DNA of 64,000 nt from Nelumbo lutea. Lineage: Eukaryota > Streptophyta > Magnoliopsida > Proteales > Nelumbonaceae. Positions 20,880 through 32,125 of the stretch are shown here, one piece after another. The position numbers were made by a program, and so were the translations under genes. How positions within the stretch are numbered: the stretch's first letter is position 1; every line of letters begins with the position of its first letter. The notes under the pieces were generated by a model that did not search any database, was not told the origin of the DNA, and saw only the letters and a list, made by a program, of their open reading frames with translations. The DNA is taken from assembly GCA_022828595.1 (NCBI GenBank), contig JAKGHH010000004.1:23878372-23942371 (forward strand), given 5' to 3'.

Positions 20880-21970
20880 GGAAGTCCTTCTTCATAGGGG
20901 CAAAATACAAAAATGTCATTTTAAGATACAATAATAAGTTGGGTTATATTTTTTAAATAAAATAACTATAACTATATTATTATAAATAAAAAATAACTAT
21001 AGTGGGCTCTAATTTGGTTTAGGGTTGTCAATAAGTTAAGACTAAGTAGAACCAATCTTAAACCAATTATTTAATTGAGATCAAATCATAGACCTGATTA
21101 TATTGAAAATAATAGTATAATATTAATTTATTTTTATGTTAATAAGTTAAAAAAAAATTTAACTAATATTATCTTATTTATTATTTATCAAATTTACTAT
21201 TTCCAACATGAAACATGACAAAAATTACAATAAAACAAAAATTATATATTTCATAAAATATTTGGTTTCGGACTTGAATTAATTCTAGACAGATAAGAAC
21301 GAGAATCAACCCAATAATTAATAAAGACAAAATTATGGAACCAAAACTGTTATAATTATGTTCAGTCAATTTAGCTCCATGAAGGTAGACCCAATCCATT
21401 GGTTCAGCCCTACTTTTCCTTAAATAAACTAACGCTTATATAATAACTTATTAAATTGAATAAAATAAATAAATAAAAGTTCATTGGGATGGGATAGTTA
21501 TAGGCTACCTCAAACTAGACCCAACCTGTTGATAACCTTAAATATGGGCTCAAGGGGAGAAAATAAATTTTTAGTAAATTATTTATAAATAAATAATTTA
21601 GTAAAATAAATAAATAAATGTTTATTAAAATAAATAATTCATTTATTTATTTAATAAATAAATGTTTAGACAATAATAAAATAAATATATGAATAAATAA
21701 AAAATGAGATAGAGAATAGAGGGGAGAGAGAGAGAGAGAATCAAGAAAGAAGAAAATGACATTTTATTTATAAGATGGCATAATCATAAATAATTGTATG
21801 TGACACTCCTGTAATTTTTGAATGTCATAGAGTCAATTATATAAGGATGTTTGTCTTATATGTGACACATTGTAATTTTTGAATATCATAGAGGCAATTA
21901 TATGGCAAGGTAAAGAAGGTGCATTTGTCTTATAAGTGGCATTTTTATTTTGAATGCCAAAGTAAAGACA
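20880..21970. other. AT-rich intergenic DNA, no gene seen
   Basis: Long AT-rich stretches, with ATTTATTTA/AATAAATA words around 21590-21710. Two imperfect repeats occur near 21800 and 21860, sharing a TGACA..TGTAATTTTTGAAT block followed by TCATAGAG and CAATTATAT. No coding features. Confidence 0.5.

Positions 21971-21973
<3 letters not shown>

Positions 21974-22062
<89 letters not shown>
21974..22062 (+). repeat. (GT)30 / (GA)14 compound microsatellite
   Basis: About 30 GT dinucleotides (21974-22033) pass directly into about 14 GA dinucleotides (22034-22062). A shorter GA tract lies at 21725-21739. Confidence 0.95.
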
Positions 22063-22064
<2 letters not shown>

Positions 22065-22209
22065 AAAGAGAGAAGGGAGGGAGAAACACATGTCAATAAT
22101 TTAAAGCATGCCTGTCAAGGCAAGAACAAATCACATGTCAACCTCCAAATGCTGTGTACATCTTCCCTATGCTTTAAGTATATAATTATAGATTCAATTA
22201 ATAAAATGC

Positions 22210-22860
22210 AGTTGTAGGTGCCCATTTTCTCAAAAATCAATAGAGAAAAATAGTATGGGGGCACTTCTCACAGCACCAAAAGATGACTTCCTCGAACTAG
22301 GAATTTAGATGGGAAATTCTTCAACTGCCTAACCAACATGGATTTAACTGTCTTTGTCAATGATATACACTACTAACACCAGGTCAAAGAGTTATCTCGT
22401 AAGTAATCAACTGAGAAAATGCTCATGCATAAACAAAATAGAATTCAAAGTGCAAAGTACTTTTTACTCCAGACATATTAAGAATACGGGTTACAACTGT
22501 GAGGCTGCTCGAAAATAAATAAAATCATTTGAAAACCAGGGGAATAAAATAAATGTTCCCTCAGTCGGGTTGAGATGAGAAACATGATGCAATGGCTGGG
22601 CTGCAACTTCTTCAGGCCCAATTTCAGCTTTTGTAGGGGATGGGCATGGGCTTAGAGTTTTGGTCATCGATCTGGGCCTGGGCAGCCAAGCTTGGCCCAT
22701 CATGGGCTCTTCTTGTATTTCGGCCTTAGTCCAGAAACAAATACCATTTTTTGTCCAAACACCATGACTCGTCTCATTTTAAAAAGTATATTAATTTTCA
22801 TTGAATTTACACATCAAAAAGTCACTTTTCTAGGGTAGTGATTTTGCCAAAGCATGTTTC
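22210..22860. other. intergenic, no gene seen
   Basis: Contains a 70-codon minus-strand ORF at 22491-22703 with no recognisable family. Nothing else. Confidence 0.4.
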
Positions 22861-22862
22861 CT

Positions 22863-23045
22863 TTAAGATGTGCCTTAGCGCAACGGTTGGATTGCTTCAT
22901 TGTAACTTGGGTGGGTGATCAGGGCATGGGTTTCAATCTTGGAAAGAAACTCTCTATATGTACAGAGTTAAGTTTGCAGACATCTATCTCTCCCTAAACC
23001 CTATATATTGACAGGAGCCTCATGCACTTAGGCTGCCTTTTTCTT
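22863..23045 (+). mobile_element. Au-like SINE
   Basis: Starts with a box A-like TAGCGCAACGG (22876) and a box B-like GGGTTTCAATCTTGG (22928-22942). It then follows the Au SINE order: a GGAAA..AACTCT block, TTTGCAGA, CCCTAAACCC, and the end GGAGCCTCATGCACTTAGGC followed by TGCC and T-rich sequence. Au is a tRNA-derived SINE family widespread in flowering plants. The copy is full length but diverged. Confidence 0.75.
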
Positions 23046-25152
23046 TATGTTTTCGTTAAGACAGCGAGAAGATTGCCCCAGTCAAGCCTTTGTTACACAC
23101 CGAAAAAATATCATTTATGTAATTTCCCTGACATTAATAGAAATATTTCTTCTCAATATTACTCCATTTTTAAACCATATTATTTTTCATATTTATAAAC
23201 AATTTTATGCAATTTTATCTTTAATTAACTGAATATGGCTTGCAAAACAACTCTTTTTGAAATGTCGACATTCTTCACTTGATAAAAATCAAATTAACGT
23301 GGCTTAGCATTTCTAGTCTTTAAACGCCCATTTAATATGACTTAGGTTGCATTTGGATTTCTTATTTTAAGGACTTATCTCCTTTTTTGCCCAAATGCAG
23401 CCTTAATGGGAATATGAATGAATATTTGATATCTAGCTTGGAAAATGAAAAGCCATGCGTCCATATCAACACATGGAATTCAAGATTTAGCTAATAAGGT
23501 GTCATCACTGATGGATTTGCTAGCATGATTTTCAACCATTAGTAGCGGCCCTGTGACGCTTTCTAGCCGCGGGTGACAGGTTATTTTAATCTTTATTTCT
23601 TTAATTCTTTCCTTTTTTTTTTTTTCTAAATAAGCATGGACCTTACTTGGTCCATCACATTAAGTTGTGATCAGGAATTGTTATTGTCGTTATAATGAAA
23701 GTTAAAATGACATTTTATGTGTTTAGTGTATCATGTTTCAAAATAACGTCATTACAATAATTAAAAAATATTTTGAAAATTTAAAGAGTTGAATCATGGC
23801 CTAATGGGTAAAGTCATCCAAAGATTTTTTTTTTCTTTTTTAATGAGTTTTATATCTTTTAAGAAATAAGACAAGGAGAGAGAGAGATTGGAGGGAAAAG
23901 AACTAAGGCCCATTACAATCAGGATCCAAGACCTTTCATCAGTGGGGGCACACCTGTGGCCTCACCTCATAGGCCTTTTAAAATCATGAAAAAAGACCTC
24001 ACTCATTTAAGAAGTCAAATTTTATTTGATTCCCTCCTATTAAATTTCTTCATATACATATAAAATAATTTTAAATTTCATTGGGGGCAATTGCCAAAAC
24101 TGGCTTCTACATAGATCCTCCATTGAATACAATTGTTTTGCTTGGAAAAGAGAGAACATATGGATTGACAGATGAGTCGAAGAGATTTTAAACACAATAT
24201 GGGGTTAGGAAATCTCTCGTGTGATGAGAGCATGTCGACAACTTTGTTGATTTTGTTTTTGAAAACAACGACTGCCATGTCAGCAAAATTTTGCTATGTG
24301 GATGTTGTTTTTGTTATTAGAAACAAAACCAATTATGTTTATGAACACCCCCTAAATGACACTGGCACACTGTTTTCAAGGGTGGTTATGGTTAATATTG
24401 TACTAGCATGGTAGTTTCTATTTTTAAAAATAAAATCAACCATGCTATCAAACACTCTTAAATGAGATTGTTTTTAAATGTGACCAATATACATCACGTC
24501 TGAGCTGTTTCATACCATTTGTGTTCCAAATATGAATGCCGTCACATCAGGGCCATCTACGTATTTTGGTTCAGTGGTCAATTTTCTGTTTGGTTGGAGA
24601 TGTTTTGGAGATGGCTGAGGGTGTTTTAAGAAACATCAGTATGATATTTCCTGCTTTAGGAGACAAAATCTTGATACCCAAAGTATTGTGGTTTTGATGT
24701 AGGTCATGTTTATACTATTGCCATTTCAAGCTCAAATGTTTAAAGAGGAAAAGTCATTTCATATCAAAACACAATACAAGCATTTTGCTATGAAGCTTAT
24801 TTGGTTGGTATTTGTGTGTTTGGTATTGACATTGCTACTAAAAACATTTAAATGAAATGTTTATATTCAATGTAATACCACCCTACCAGACTGATGTCTC
24901 ATTCAAATATAAAAATAAATGTTTTCTGAATATTGGCTCATTATTAAACATAATTAATCTAGATGCATATCTATTATGATTCTAAAAGCATCCAACCAAA
25001 AAATAATAATAACTTTGTTTTTCAATGATGTATATGCATCTTTGCTAGTATGTAATGCAGTTTAAGTTTCTAGAAAAAATGTTTATTATTGTAAAAACAA
25101 CAATGATACCAAACATCACCATAATATTGACATGGATGAAAAACACAAATTT
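23046..25152. other. intergenic, no gene seen
   Basis: AT-rich, with T-runs at 23609-23623 and 23826-23840 and scattered TTTGGTTGG words suggesting eroded hAT-like MITEs (24580-25130). No intact coding feature. Confidence 0.4.
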
Positions 25153-25157
25153 CATAC

Positions 25158-25606
25158 TGTCATGTGCAGCAATTTAGCTTAGCTATTAACCCAGCCCAAA
25201 ATAACTAGCTGTAGCGAGCTAGAGAGTTACTATTTCTTTTAGTCTCTATTTTCTTTTAGCAGTTGCTATTTTCTACTATTTAGCAGTTACTATTTCCTAG
25301 TAGCTGCTATTTTCTAGAATTGCTATTTCTTTTAGTTTTTATTTTCTTTTAGTTTCTAATTCCCAGAAGTTGCTGTTTTCTTTTAGTGGTTACTATTTTT
25401 TGTAGTTGCTAAGTTTGTTGGGCCTATAAGCTATAAATATCAATGTTCTCAAGTAATGAAAGGGAGGAGGAAAACTTTCAAAAGACTTGTCTTGAATTCT
25501 GTTCCATAGATTTTTAAGTTCTGCTCTTACCTTAGCAACATAGCTCGAGGTCGAGGTAGGGGGAGAGGAAGGGGTCGGGAGCGTGCCATCAACCCAGAAC
25601 GTGACA
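25158..25606 (+). repeat. 5' LTR of the chromovirus
   Basis: 449 bp, TGTCATG...CGTGACA. The first half is a degenerate tandem array of TTAGYAGTTGCTATTT-like units (about 25230-25410). TATAAATAT at 25434 is the likely promoter TATA box. Confidence 0.95.
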
Positions 25607-25609
25607 GGT

Positions 25610-25621
25610 TGGTATCAGAGC
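25610..25621 (+). promoter_or_regulatory. primer binding site (initiator tRNA-Met)
   Basis: TGGTATCAGAGC, three bases after the 5' LTR, is complementary to the 3' end of plant initiator tRNA-Met and is the usual primer site in many plant retrotransposons. Confidence 0.9.
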
Positions 25622-25626
25622 CAGTT

Positions 25627-26520
25627 ATGGCTGACGATCAGCGACTCCAACGGCTTGAGATTCAGGTGGAGAACCTGAGCTCAGGTCAAGAGAGTCTCCT
25701 TAAGCAGATGGAAGAACTAATGGGGACAGTGAACTCCCTATTAGAATTGTCGAAAGGAGGGACCATCAATAGGAATCGGGGACCACAAGGACAAGGTGGT
25801 GTCAGGAATGCAGGTGGAATGGTGGCTCCTAAGCTTGCAAAGTTTGATTTTCCTCGCTATGATGGCTCGGAAGATCCAACCTTATGGATTTTCCGCACAG
25901 AACAACTCTTTGAATTTCAAGGAACATCATTGAAGATTAAGTTAAACTAGAAGCCTATCACTTAGAGAAATATGCTCAGTTGTGGTACCAGCGACGCAAA
26001 AACCAAGGACACTTGGTTACTTGGGAAGGAATGAAGGCGGGATTACTAGAGAAGTTTGCTATAATTGAATATGAAGATTTCTTTGGAGACCTATGCAAGC
26101 TTAAGCAAACAGGAACTGTTTCAGATTACCAGACTCGGTTTGAGAGACTTCTAGCTTGAGCTGATACCTTGACAGACAAACAAGAAGCTGAGTGTTTTAT
26201 TAGTGGACTAAAAGATGGGCTAAGGGCTGATGTGAGAGTCCAAACCCCCAAAGTCTGTCCGCTGCAATCGGACTAGCATGTATCTATGAACTCAAGGCCC
26301 AGGAGGTAAGGCGCTCCACTAATACAACATTTCATTCTTCAGTTCGCAACTCCAACAACCAATGGAACCATTCAAACCCGAGTGGTTCTAAAAACACCAC
26401 TCCAGAAAAGATTTTACCCATCCGTAAATTATCCCCAACCAAACTCTAAAAGCGGCGAGAACAAGGTATGTGCTACAATTGTGATGAAAAGTACACATTG
26501 GGTCATAAATGTAAGAAATT
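25627..26520 (+). pseudogene. gag of the chromovirus, broken
   Basis: The ATG at 25627 opens MADDQRLQRLEIQVENLSS; the frame stops at 25948-25950 and must shift to continue with a typical gag segment (LEAYHLEKYAQLWYQ..., 25949 onward). Further damage includes TGA at 26157-26159, where the family usually has Arg, and shifts near 26240-26450. A zinc knuckle CYNCDEKYTLGHKC survives at 26471-26512. Confidence 0.85.
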
Positions 26521-27250
26521 ATTCTTCATTGAATTAGAAGAGGATGAAGAAACCACTAGAGAGGAATATGTAGAAGAGACACCGACTATCTCTTTACATG
26601 CCTTGGCGGGGGTCCAATCACCACAAACCATATGTGTCCACTCACAAATTGGTAAAACACCATTAACAATTTTAATTGATTTTGGTTCCACTCACAATTT
26701 TTTGCATCATAAATTTGCCAAAATTAGCGGACTCAAGCCGGAAAGAGGTTGCTTGTTTAACGTGGTGGTCATTAATTGGGAAAGATTGTCAAGTCCGGGA
26801 CGTTGTAATGGAGTAAAACTATCCCTGCAAGGCATTCCAATTGAGGTAGATTTTTTCTTGCTCCCTTTAGAAGGTTGTGATGCTGTTCTAGGAGTACAGT
26901 GGTTGGGTACTCTTGGCCCAATTTTATGAGATTTTGGAAGGATGCAGATGTAGTTCACTCTAGCTGGGCGAAAGGTGTTGCTACAAGGTTCAGCATCATC
27001 AGAACTTCGAGCTCTCGAAGGTGAAAATGTTCCTAGAACATTAAGGCAAAGTAATGGTAGGGGAATTATCTTACAGCTGTGTGCAATCCAGCAAGAGCAT
27101 ACAAATCATGAGGATTTACTGCCTGAAACAATGGGGCCTTTACTCATTGAGTTCAGCGACCTGTTCGAAGCACCTATGGGGCTACCACCTCCACGCTCTC
27201 ATGATCACAGGATTCCTCTCTAGGCAGGAGCAGGACCAACTTGTGTACGT
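26521..27250 (+). pseudogene. protease region of the chromovirus, broken
   Basis: LTILIDFGSTHNFLH around 26660-26705 is the retropepsin active-site segment. The expected D-S-G triad reads D-F-G here, so the catalytic signature is lost. The frame ends at 26927-26929 and is followed by stops. Confidence 0.8.
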
Positions 27251-28480
27251 CTGTATCGATACCCACACTTTCAGAAACAAGAGATTGAGCGCTTGGTGGA
27301 GGAGATGCTATCACAAAGTATAATTCATCCTAGTCAAAGCCCATTCTCCTCTCCAGTACTTTTAGTATGGAAACACGATGGGAGTTGGAGGATTTGTGTA
27401 GACTACTGAGTGCTAAATCGGGTGACGGTCAAAGATGAATTCCCAAATCCTGTTATAGATGAATTATTGGATGAGCTACACGGCACCAAAATCTTCACCA
27501 AATTGGATCTCAAATCCATGTACTTCCAAATATGGATGAATCCTCTTGATGTGCATAAGACAGCCTTCCGAACTCACCGTGGGCACTTTGAATTTCTGGT
27601 AATGCCTTTTGGCCTCTCTAACGCCTCATCTACATTTCAATCACTCATGAATGAAATTTTTAAGGCTCACCTAAGGAAATTTATCTTGGTATTCTTTGAT
27701 GATAGTCTAATTTATAGCAACACATGGGTTGAACATCTGAAACATGTTAGAATTACATTTTCTATTTTACGAGCCCATCATCTTGCAGTCAAGAAAGAAA
27801 AGTGTCAGTTCGGGCAAACCCAAATAAAATATTTGGGGCATATATTTGTCAAGACGGTGTGAAGGTGGATCCAGAAAAAGTAAAGGCAATGGTGGAATGG
27901 CCAAAACCAACAACCATTAAATCCTTGAGAGGTTTTTTAGGACTAACGGGCTATTATCGAAAGTTTATTGCAGGCTATGGCAGAATTGCAGCCCCCTTGA
28001 CTGACATGTTGCAAAAAAATGCCTTTTCTTTGTCCCAAAAGGTAGAAGAAGCGTTTGAATTATTGAAACAAACCATGATGCAAGCTCCAGTTTTAGCCTT
28101 GCCGAATTTCGAGCTCTCGTTTGTGGTGGAATGTGACACATCAGGGAATGGATTAGGGGTTGTCCTAAAGCAAGAACAAAAACCTCTTGCTTATTTCAGC
28201 ACCACCTTGAAAGGAAAACACCTGTTGCTGTCCACTTATGAAAATGAACTTATGGCACTAGTTCTCACAGTAAAAAAATGGCGACCTTACTTGCTTGGAC
28301 GTCACTTTGTGGTTCGAACTGATCAACGCAGCCTCAAATTCCTTTGAGAACAACGAATAATGACAGAACCGCAACAAAAATGGCTGCTCAAATTAATGGG
28401 TTAAGACTTCTCCAGCGAATACAAAAAGGGCAAGAATAATATGGCAGCAAATGCTCTATCAAGAAGAGAAACACATGGGG
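27230..28480 (+). pseudogene. reverse transcriptase and RNase H of the chromovirus, broken
   Basis: RT blocks are clear: WRICVDY before 27407, FTKLDLKSMYFQIWM, FEFLVMPFGLSNASSTFQ and the catalytic VFFDDSLIYS (27690-27720). RNase H follows in a shifted frame (from about 27830), with FVVECDTSGNGLGVVL and RTDQRSLKFL. Stops include TGA at 27407-27409 (CGA expected), TGA at 28345-28347 and TAA near 28402. Confidence 0.9.
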
Positions 28481-28559
28481 AGTTCAATGCAGTCTCTAGC
28501 CCTCTTCCTCAATGGCTGGAGCCCATCATGGGCGAGAACCAGTCAAACCTGGAGCTGCA

Positions 28560-29800
28560 ATGAATTCATCACTTATATGAGCAAGGAGAAGCTATTGGGC
28601 CATGGGAAAATCGACATGGTGTAATGTTCTTTAAGGGTATCTATCTTCCATCAAACTTAGAACTCACCCCAATCATTCTCTAGGAAATCCATGGTGCCGG
28701 ACATGAAGGACTTTACAAAACTCTTCATCGTGTAAAAGCGATATTCTATTGGAGGCAGATGAGGAAAGTTGTATTGGATTACATCAAGCAATGTGATGTA
28801 TGTCAACACCATAAGGTAGATCATCAGAAACCAGCCGGACTTCTCCAACCATTGCCTTTCCCTACACAGGTATGGGATGACATCTCTATGGATTTTATTG
28901 ATGGCCTTCCCCCATCTAAGGGGAAGACAATCCTCTTTGTGGTGGTAGATCGTCTGTCCAAATACGCACACTTTATTCCAATGTCTCACCCATACACTAC
29001 ACCAAAAGTGGCCCAAATATTCTTTGAAAATGTCTTCAAACTCCATGGCCTGCCGAGTTCAATAGTATGTGACTGAGACTCCACTTTTATGAGTGCTTTT
29101 TGGAAAGAGCTTTTCAAATTGCAGGGGACTAGTTTCAACTTCAGCTCATCTTATCACCCCCAAACAGATGGCCAAACAGAGGCAGTAAATCGAACTCTTG
29201 AGATGTACCTGCGTTGCTTTTCTAGTGCAAGACACAAGGAGTGGGTCCAATGGGTTCCTTGGGCTGAGTTCTGTTACAACACTAGCCTACATGCTTCTAC
29301 TCGCAAAACTCCCTTTGAAGTTGTGTATGGAAGAGAGTCCCCCAATTTGCTTTCCTATGTTCCGGGTACGTCAAAGGTCAGGGCTGTAGATGACATTCTC
29401 CAAGCAAGAGACCAAGTGGTGAAAGACCTAAGAAGCCAATTACAACAAGCACAAGCTAGAATGAAGACTGCTTATGATCAAGGAAGAGTCGAGAGAGAGT
29501 TTGAGGTGGGTGACTGGGTATATCTGAGATTACAACCTTATCGGCAAACTTCGTTGGCACTGAGAAGATCACATAAACTATCCCCGCAATTTTATGGGCC
29601 ATACCGGGTGCTGGAATGGATTGGTTCGGTGGCTTATCGGCTTGATCTTCCGCCAGGAAGTAAGATTCACCCAGTTTTCCATGTGTCACTCTTAAAGAAA
29701 CAACTGGGTGCAACTGATAAAATTGATTCTTCTCTTCCATTAGTATCAGAAACATTAGGTCACCTACAACCCCAGCCAATAGCAGTTCTAAACTCTTGAG
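28560..29800 (+). pseudogene. integrase of the chromovirus, broken
   Basis: The HHCC zinc finger is read as H-GAGH then CDVCQHH (28690-28815). The core has D in SMDFIDG, the second D in SIVCD followed by TGA at 29074-29076, and the catalytic E in TEAVNRTLEM (29180-29210). From 29089 a 236-codon frame is open through the C-terminal domain (VGDWVYLRLQPYR..., KIHPVFHVSLLKK). TAG at 28681-28683 and TGA at 29074 fall where CAG and CGA are expected. Confidence 0.9.
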
Positions 29801-29916
29801 GCAAAGGGAATAAATGTGAACTACTTATACAATGGCAGGGGCTTCCAACAACTGATGCTACTTGGGAGGATGAGATTAAACTTCAAGAGAAATTCCTAGA
29901 CTTTATGTGTCCTTGA
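29798..29916 (+). pseudogene. chromodomain of the chromovirus
   Basis: After a TGA at 29797-29799 the same frame continues KCELLIQWQGLP and DATWEDE and ends at 29914-29916. W..G....DATWE is the conserved part of the chromodomain fused to integrase in plant chromoviruses. It defines the lineage and is thought to guide insertion into particular chromatin. Confidence 0.85.
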
Positions 29917-29929
29917 GGACAAGGACGTT

Positions 29930-29945
29930 TCCACAGGGAAGGGAT
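29930..29945 (+). promoter_or_regulatory. polypurine tract
   Basis: ACAGGGAAGGGAT immediately precedes the 3' LTR and is the expected plus-strand primer. Confidence 0.7.
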
Positions 29946-30411
29946 TGTCATGTGCTGCAATTTACATTAGCTATTAACCCAGCCCAAAATAACTAGTTGT
30001 AGCGAGCTAGAGAGTTACTATTTCTTTTAGTCTCTATTTTCTTTTAGCAGTTGCTATTTTATACTATTTAGCAGTTGCTATTTCCTAGTAGCTGCTATTT
30101 TCTAGAATTACTATTTCTTTTAGTTTCTATTTTCTTTTAGTTTCTAATTCCCAGAAGTTGCTGTTTTCTTTTAGTGGTTACTATTTTTTGTAGTTGCTAT
30201 CTTTTAGTAGTTGCTAAATTTGTTGGGCCTGTAAGCTATAAATATCAATGTTCTCAAGTAATGAAAGTGAGGAGAAAAACTTTCAAAAGACTTGTCTTGA
30301 ATTCTGTTCCATAGATTCTTAAGTTCTGCTCTTACCTTAGCAATATCGCTCAAGGTCAAAGTAGGGGGCGAGGAAGGGGTTGGGAGTGTGCCATCAACCC
30401 AGAACGTGACA
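29946..30411 (+). repeat. 3' LTR of the chromovirus
   Basis: 466 bp, colinear with the 5' LTR. It has one extra 18-bp unit of the TTAGTAGTTGCTA-type array around 30200. Confidence 0.95.
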
Positions 30412-30450
30412 CATACAAAGCAGGATTCAAGTACAAACTATAATGATTAC
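30412..30450. other. 39 bp of original host DNA between two insertions
   Basis: Starts with the CATAC target duplication of the chromovirus and runs into the Tat element A LTR at 30451. Confidence 0.7.
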
Positions 30451-31469
30451 TGATGGAGCACGATCCGGCTGGTCTTAGCTGTCCGCTGCCTTGCTTTCGA
30501 ACGAGGTAGCAGGGATCCTGAAACGGGAGAGATGGGAAAGCTCCGGGGGGAACCCGGTGTGGAGGCTCCGAAGCTCAAGTTAGAATCTTTCAAAAGCAAG
30601 GTAATACCAGATAGCGCAAAATTTTTGCATACCTCTCTTATCGGGGGGGCAGGGGGCTCTTATAGTCGCTTCGCGTACTCGTCCCGAGGCCCTTGTCAGA
30701 TCGGGTATGATTACTCTGGCGCTTGTCAACTCGGTTGTCGTCCCTTCTGCTGAGACAGAAACGTCACTGCCTAACCGTCACTGCCTAACCGTCTAACTGG
30801 AGATGATGGCGTCAGTGGCGGTGGCAGGTGGCCGTTTAGAGTGCTGCTGCCAAAACGTCAGATCCCAAGTCAGTCAGGCGTGGCGCCCTCGGGCACGGAA
30901 TTCCCTGGTGCCAGGCATGGTACTTGTTTGGCTTTGGTGCCTAGAAGATGATGCGAAGTGCTGAGCGAGGCGGTCTTGAGCTCGGAGGTATCCCGAACTG
31001 TAACAAGGTGTCAGTTCGGCGAAGTGTGTCCCGAGCTGTTACAAGGTGGCAGTTCGGCGAAGTCTACCCCGAGCTGTTACAAGGTGGCAGTTCGGTGAAG
31101 TCTACCCCGAGCTGTTACAAGGTGGCAGTTCGGCGAAGTCTACCCCGAGCTGTTACAAGGTGGCAGTTCAGCGAAGTCTACCCCGAGCTGTTACAAGGTG
31201 GTAGTTCGGCGAAGTCTATCCCGAGCTGTTACAAGGCGGTCAGTTCGGCGAAGTCTACCCCGAGCTGTTACAAGGTGGCAGTTCGGCGAAGTCTACCCCG
31301 AGTTGTTACAAGATGGTAGTTCGGCGAAGTCTATCCCGAGCTGTTACAAGGCGCAGTTGGTTCGGCGGAGTGTGCCCTTGTTGCCGCCTAGGCTTGACCC
31401 CTTTTGCCGAGCTGTCGTTTCTGCCACGTGTCTCATAATAAAGAGGTCGGGCCAAATTTTCCTTCATCA
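30451..31469 (-). repeat. 3' LTR of element A, with minisatellite
   Basis: 1,019 bp. On the minus strand it starts TGATGAAGGAAAATTTGG and ends CTCCATCA. It contains a CACGTG G-box near its start (31424-31430), a ten-unit 38-bp minisatellite and a probable minus-strand TATA box GACTATAAGAG (30656-30667). Confidence 0.9.
30985..31370 (+). repeat. 38-bp minisatellite, ten units, inside LTR of element A
   Basis: Units of the form ACAAGGTGGCAGTTCGGCGA followed by AGTCTACCCCGAGCTGTT. ACAAGG starts at 31041, 31079, 31117, 31155, 31193, 31231, 31270, 31308 and 31346, a constant 38 bp with one 39-bp step; a diverged first unit is near 30998. The Val/Arg/Ser-rich ORFs over it are artefacts. Confidence 0.95.
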
Positions 31470-31486
31470 ATTGCCCCCCACTCCTT
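31470..31486 (-). promoter_or_regulatory. polypurine tract of element A
   Basis: On the minus strand AGGAGTGGGGGGCAAT directly precedes the 3' LTR. Confidence 0.75.
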
Positions 31487-31659
31487 GCGCCGAGGGCCTT
31501 GCCATGGTGCGGGGAGTTTTCACGAGGTGGTTGTAGATTTGTCCCGTCCTTCAAACCTTCACTGTACGAGACGCTTTTGCTAGGGTTTTTTCAGTTTTCG
31601 AGAAGGCTGGAAATGTGCCTTACTCAAAAACGCTGGTGGTTGTGACCGTGCGTTTTAAA

Positions 31660-31862
31660 TTTCAAACCAACTCACGCTGCTGGGACGTGACAGCGGGTCA
31701 TTTCAAAAAGGCACGCCACTGCTGTACGTACGCCGTCGACTATCAGGGAGACGTGCGGCGCGTCAGATTCGAAGAGACGCGTGTCGAAGCGACGTCGGTT
31801 TCAAAAAGACGTGCTGACGTTTCGCTTTTTTCGGAAAGACGTGCGCCAATCACGTCTCGACT
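31660..31862 (+). repeat. ACGT-rich degenerate repeats upstream of the antisense gene of element A
   Basis: Four or five diverged units pair a TTTCAAAAAG/TTTCGGAAAG block with GACGTGC or GCACGCC. The last one, GACGTGCGCCAATCACGTC (31838-31856), is identical in element B (47338-47356, minus). The distance from it to the TATA box is also kept (86 bp in A, 84 bp in B). The array probably acts as an upstream promoter element; GACGTG and CACGTC cores are typical bZIP targets. Confidence 0.6.
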
Positions 31863-31941
31863 TTAAGGGTTACGCGGTTGGTAAGAACGTGGGCCGTCGG
31901 ATCGTCTTCAGTCTGCACGGTCGATTCTTGGTTACTGTAGC

Positions 31942-31950
31942 TATAAATAG
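31942..31950 (+). promoter_or_regulatory. TATA box of the antisense gene of element A
   Basis: TATAAATAG, followed by a G-run, lies 176 bp before the ATG. The identical 9-mer occurs at the matching place in element B (47246-47254, minus). Between it and the ATG both copies keep a donor-like GTGAGTACTTTC, so a 5' UTR intron is possible. Confidence 0.7.
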
Positions 31951-32125
31951 TGGGGGACCCCGGTTGGTTTGTCACTTCTGCGGTTGTCTATCGAGTTCGC
32001 GTCCAACCTTCCAACTTGCGTCTCTCTTCCAGCTTGCGTCGAGGCTGGTTATACAGTCTTCACGGTTCTTTAGCTTGTTCTTCAAACCTTCCGGTGAGTA
32101 CTTTCTTGAATCTATCTTTTCCCCA

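Larger units (their letters stand above)
25158..30411 (+). mobile_element. complete Ty3/gypsy chromovirus, inactivated
   Basis: LTRs are at 25158-25606 and 29946-30411, with a 5-bp target duplication CATAC at 25153-25157 and 30412-30416. LTRs begin TGTCATG and end CGTGACA. The order is primer site, gag with zinc knuckle, protease, reverse transcriptase, RNase H, integrase, chromodomain, polypurine tract. The length (5.25 kb) and short LTRs resemble the Reina clade of plant chromoviruses, but that is inference. By eye the two LTRs differ at about 20 of 447 aligned sites plus one 18-bp indel. Many nonsense codons and frameshifts in gag-pol make it non-autonomous. Confidence 0.95.

Noticed and set aside
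21833..22217. ORFs with poly(Thr-His), poly(Leu-Ser) and poly(Cys-Val)
   Set aside because: Translations of the GT/GA microsatellite.
30985..31370. Regular array resembling a CRISPR array
   Set aside because: The whole 38-bp unit repeats with no unique spacers, and it lies inside a plant LTR; it is a minisatellite.
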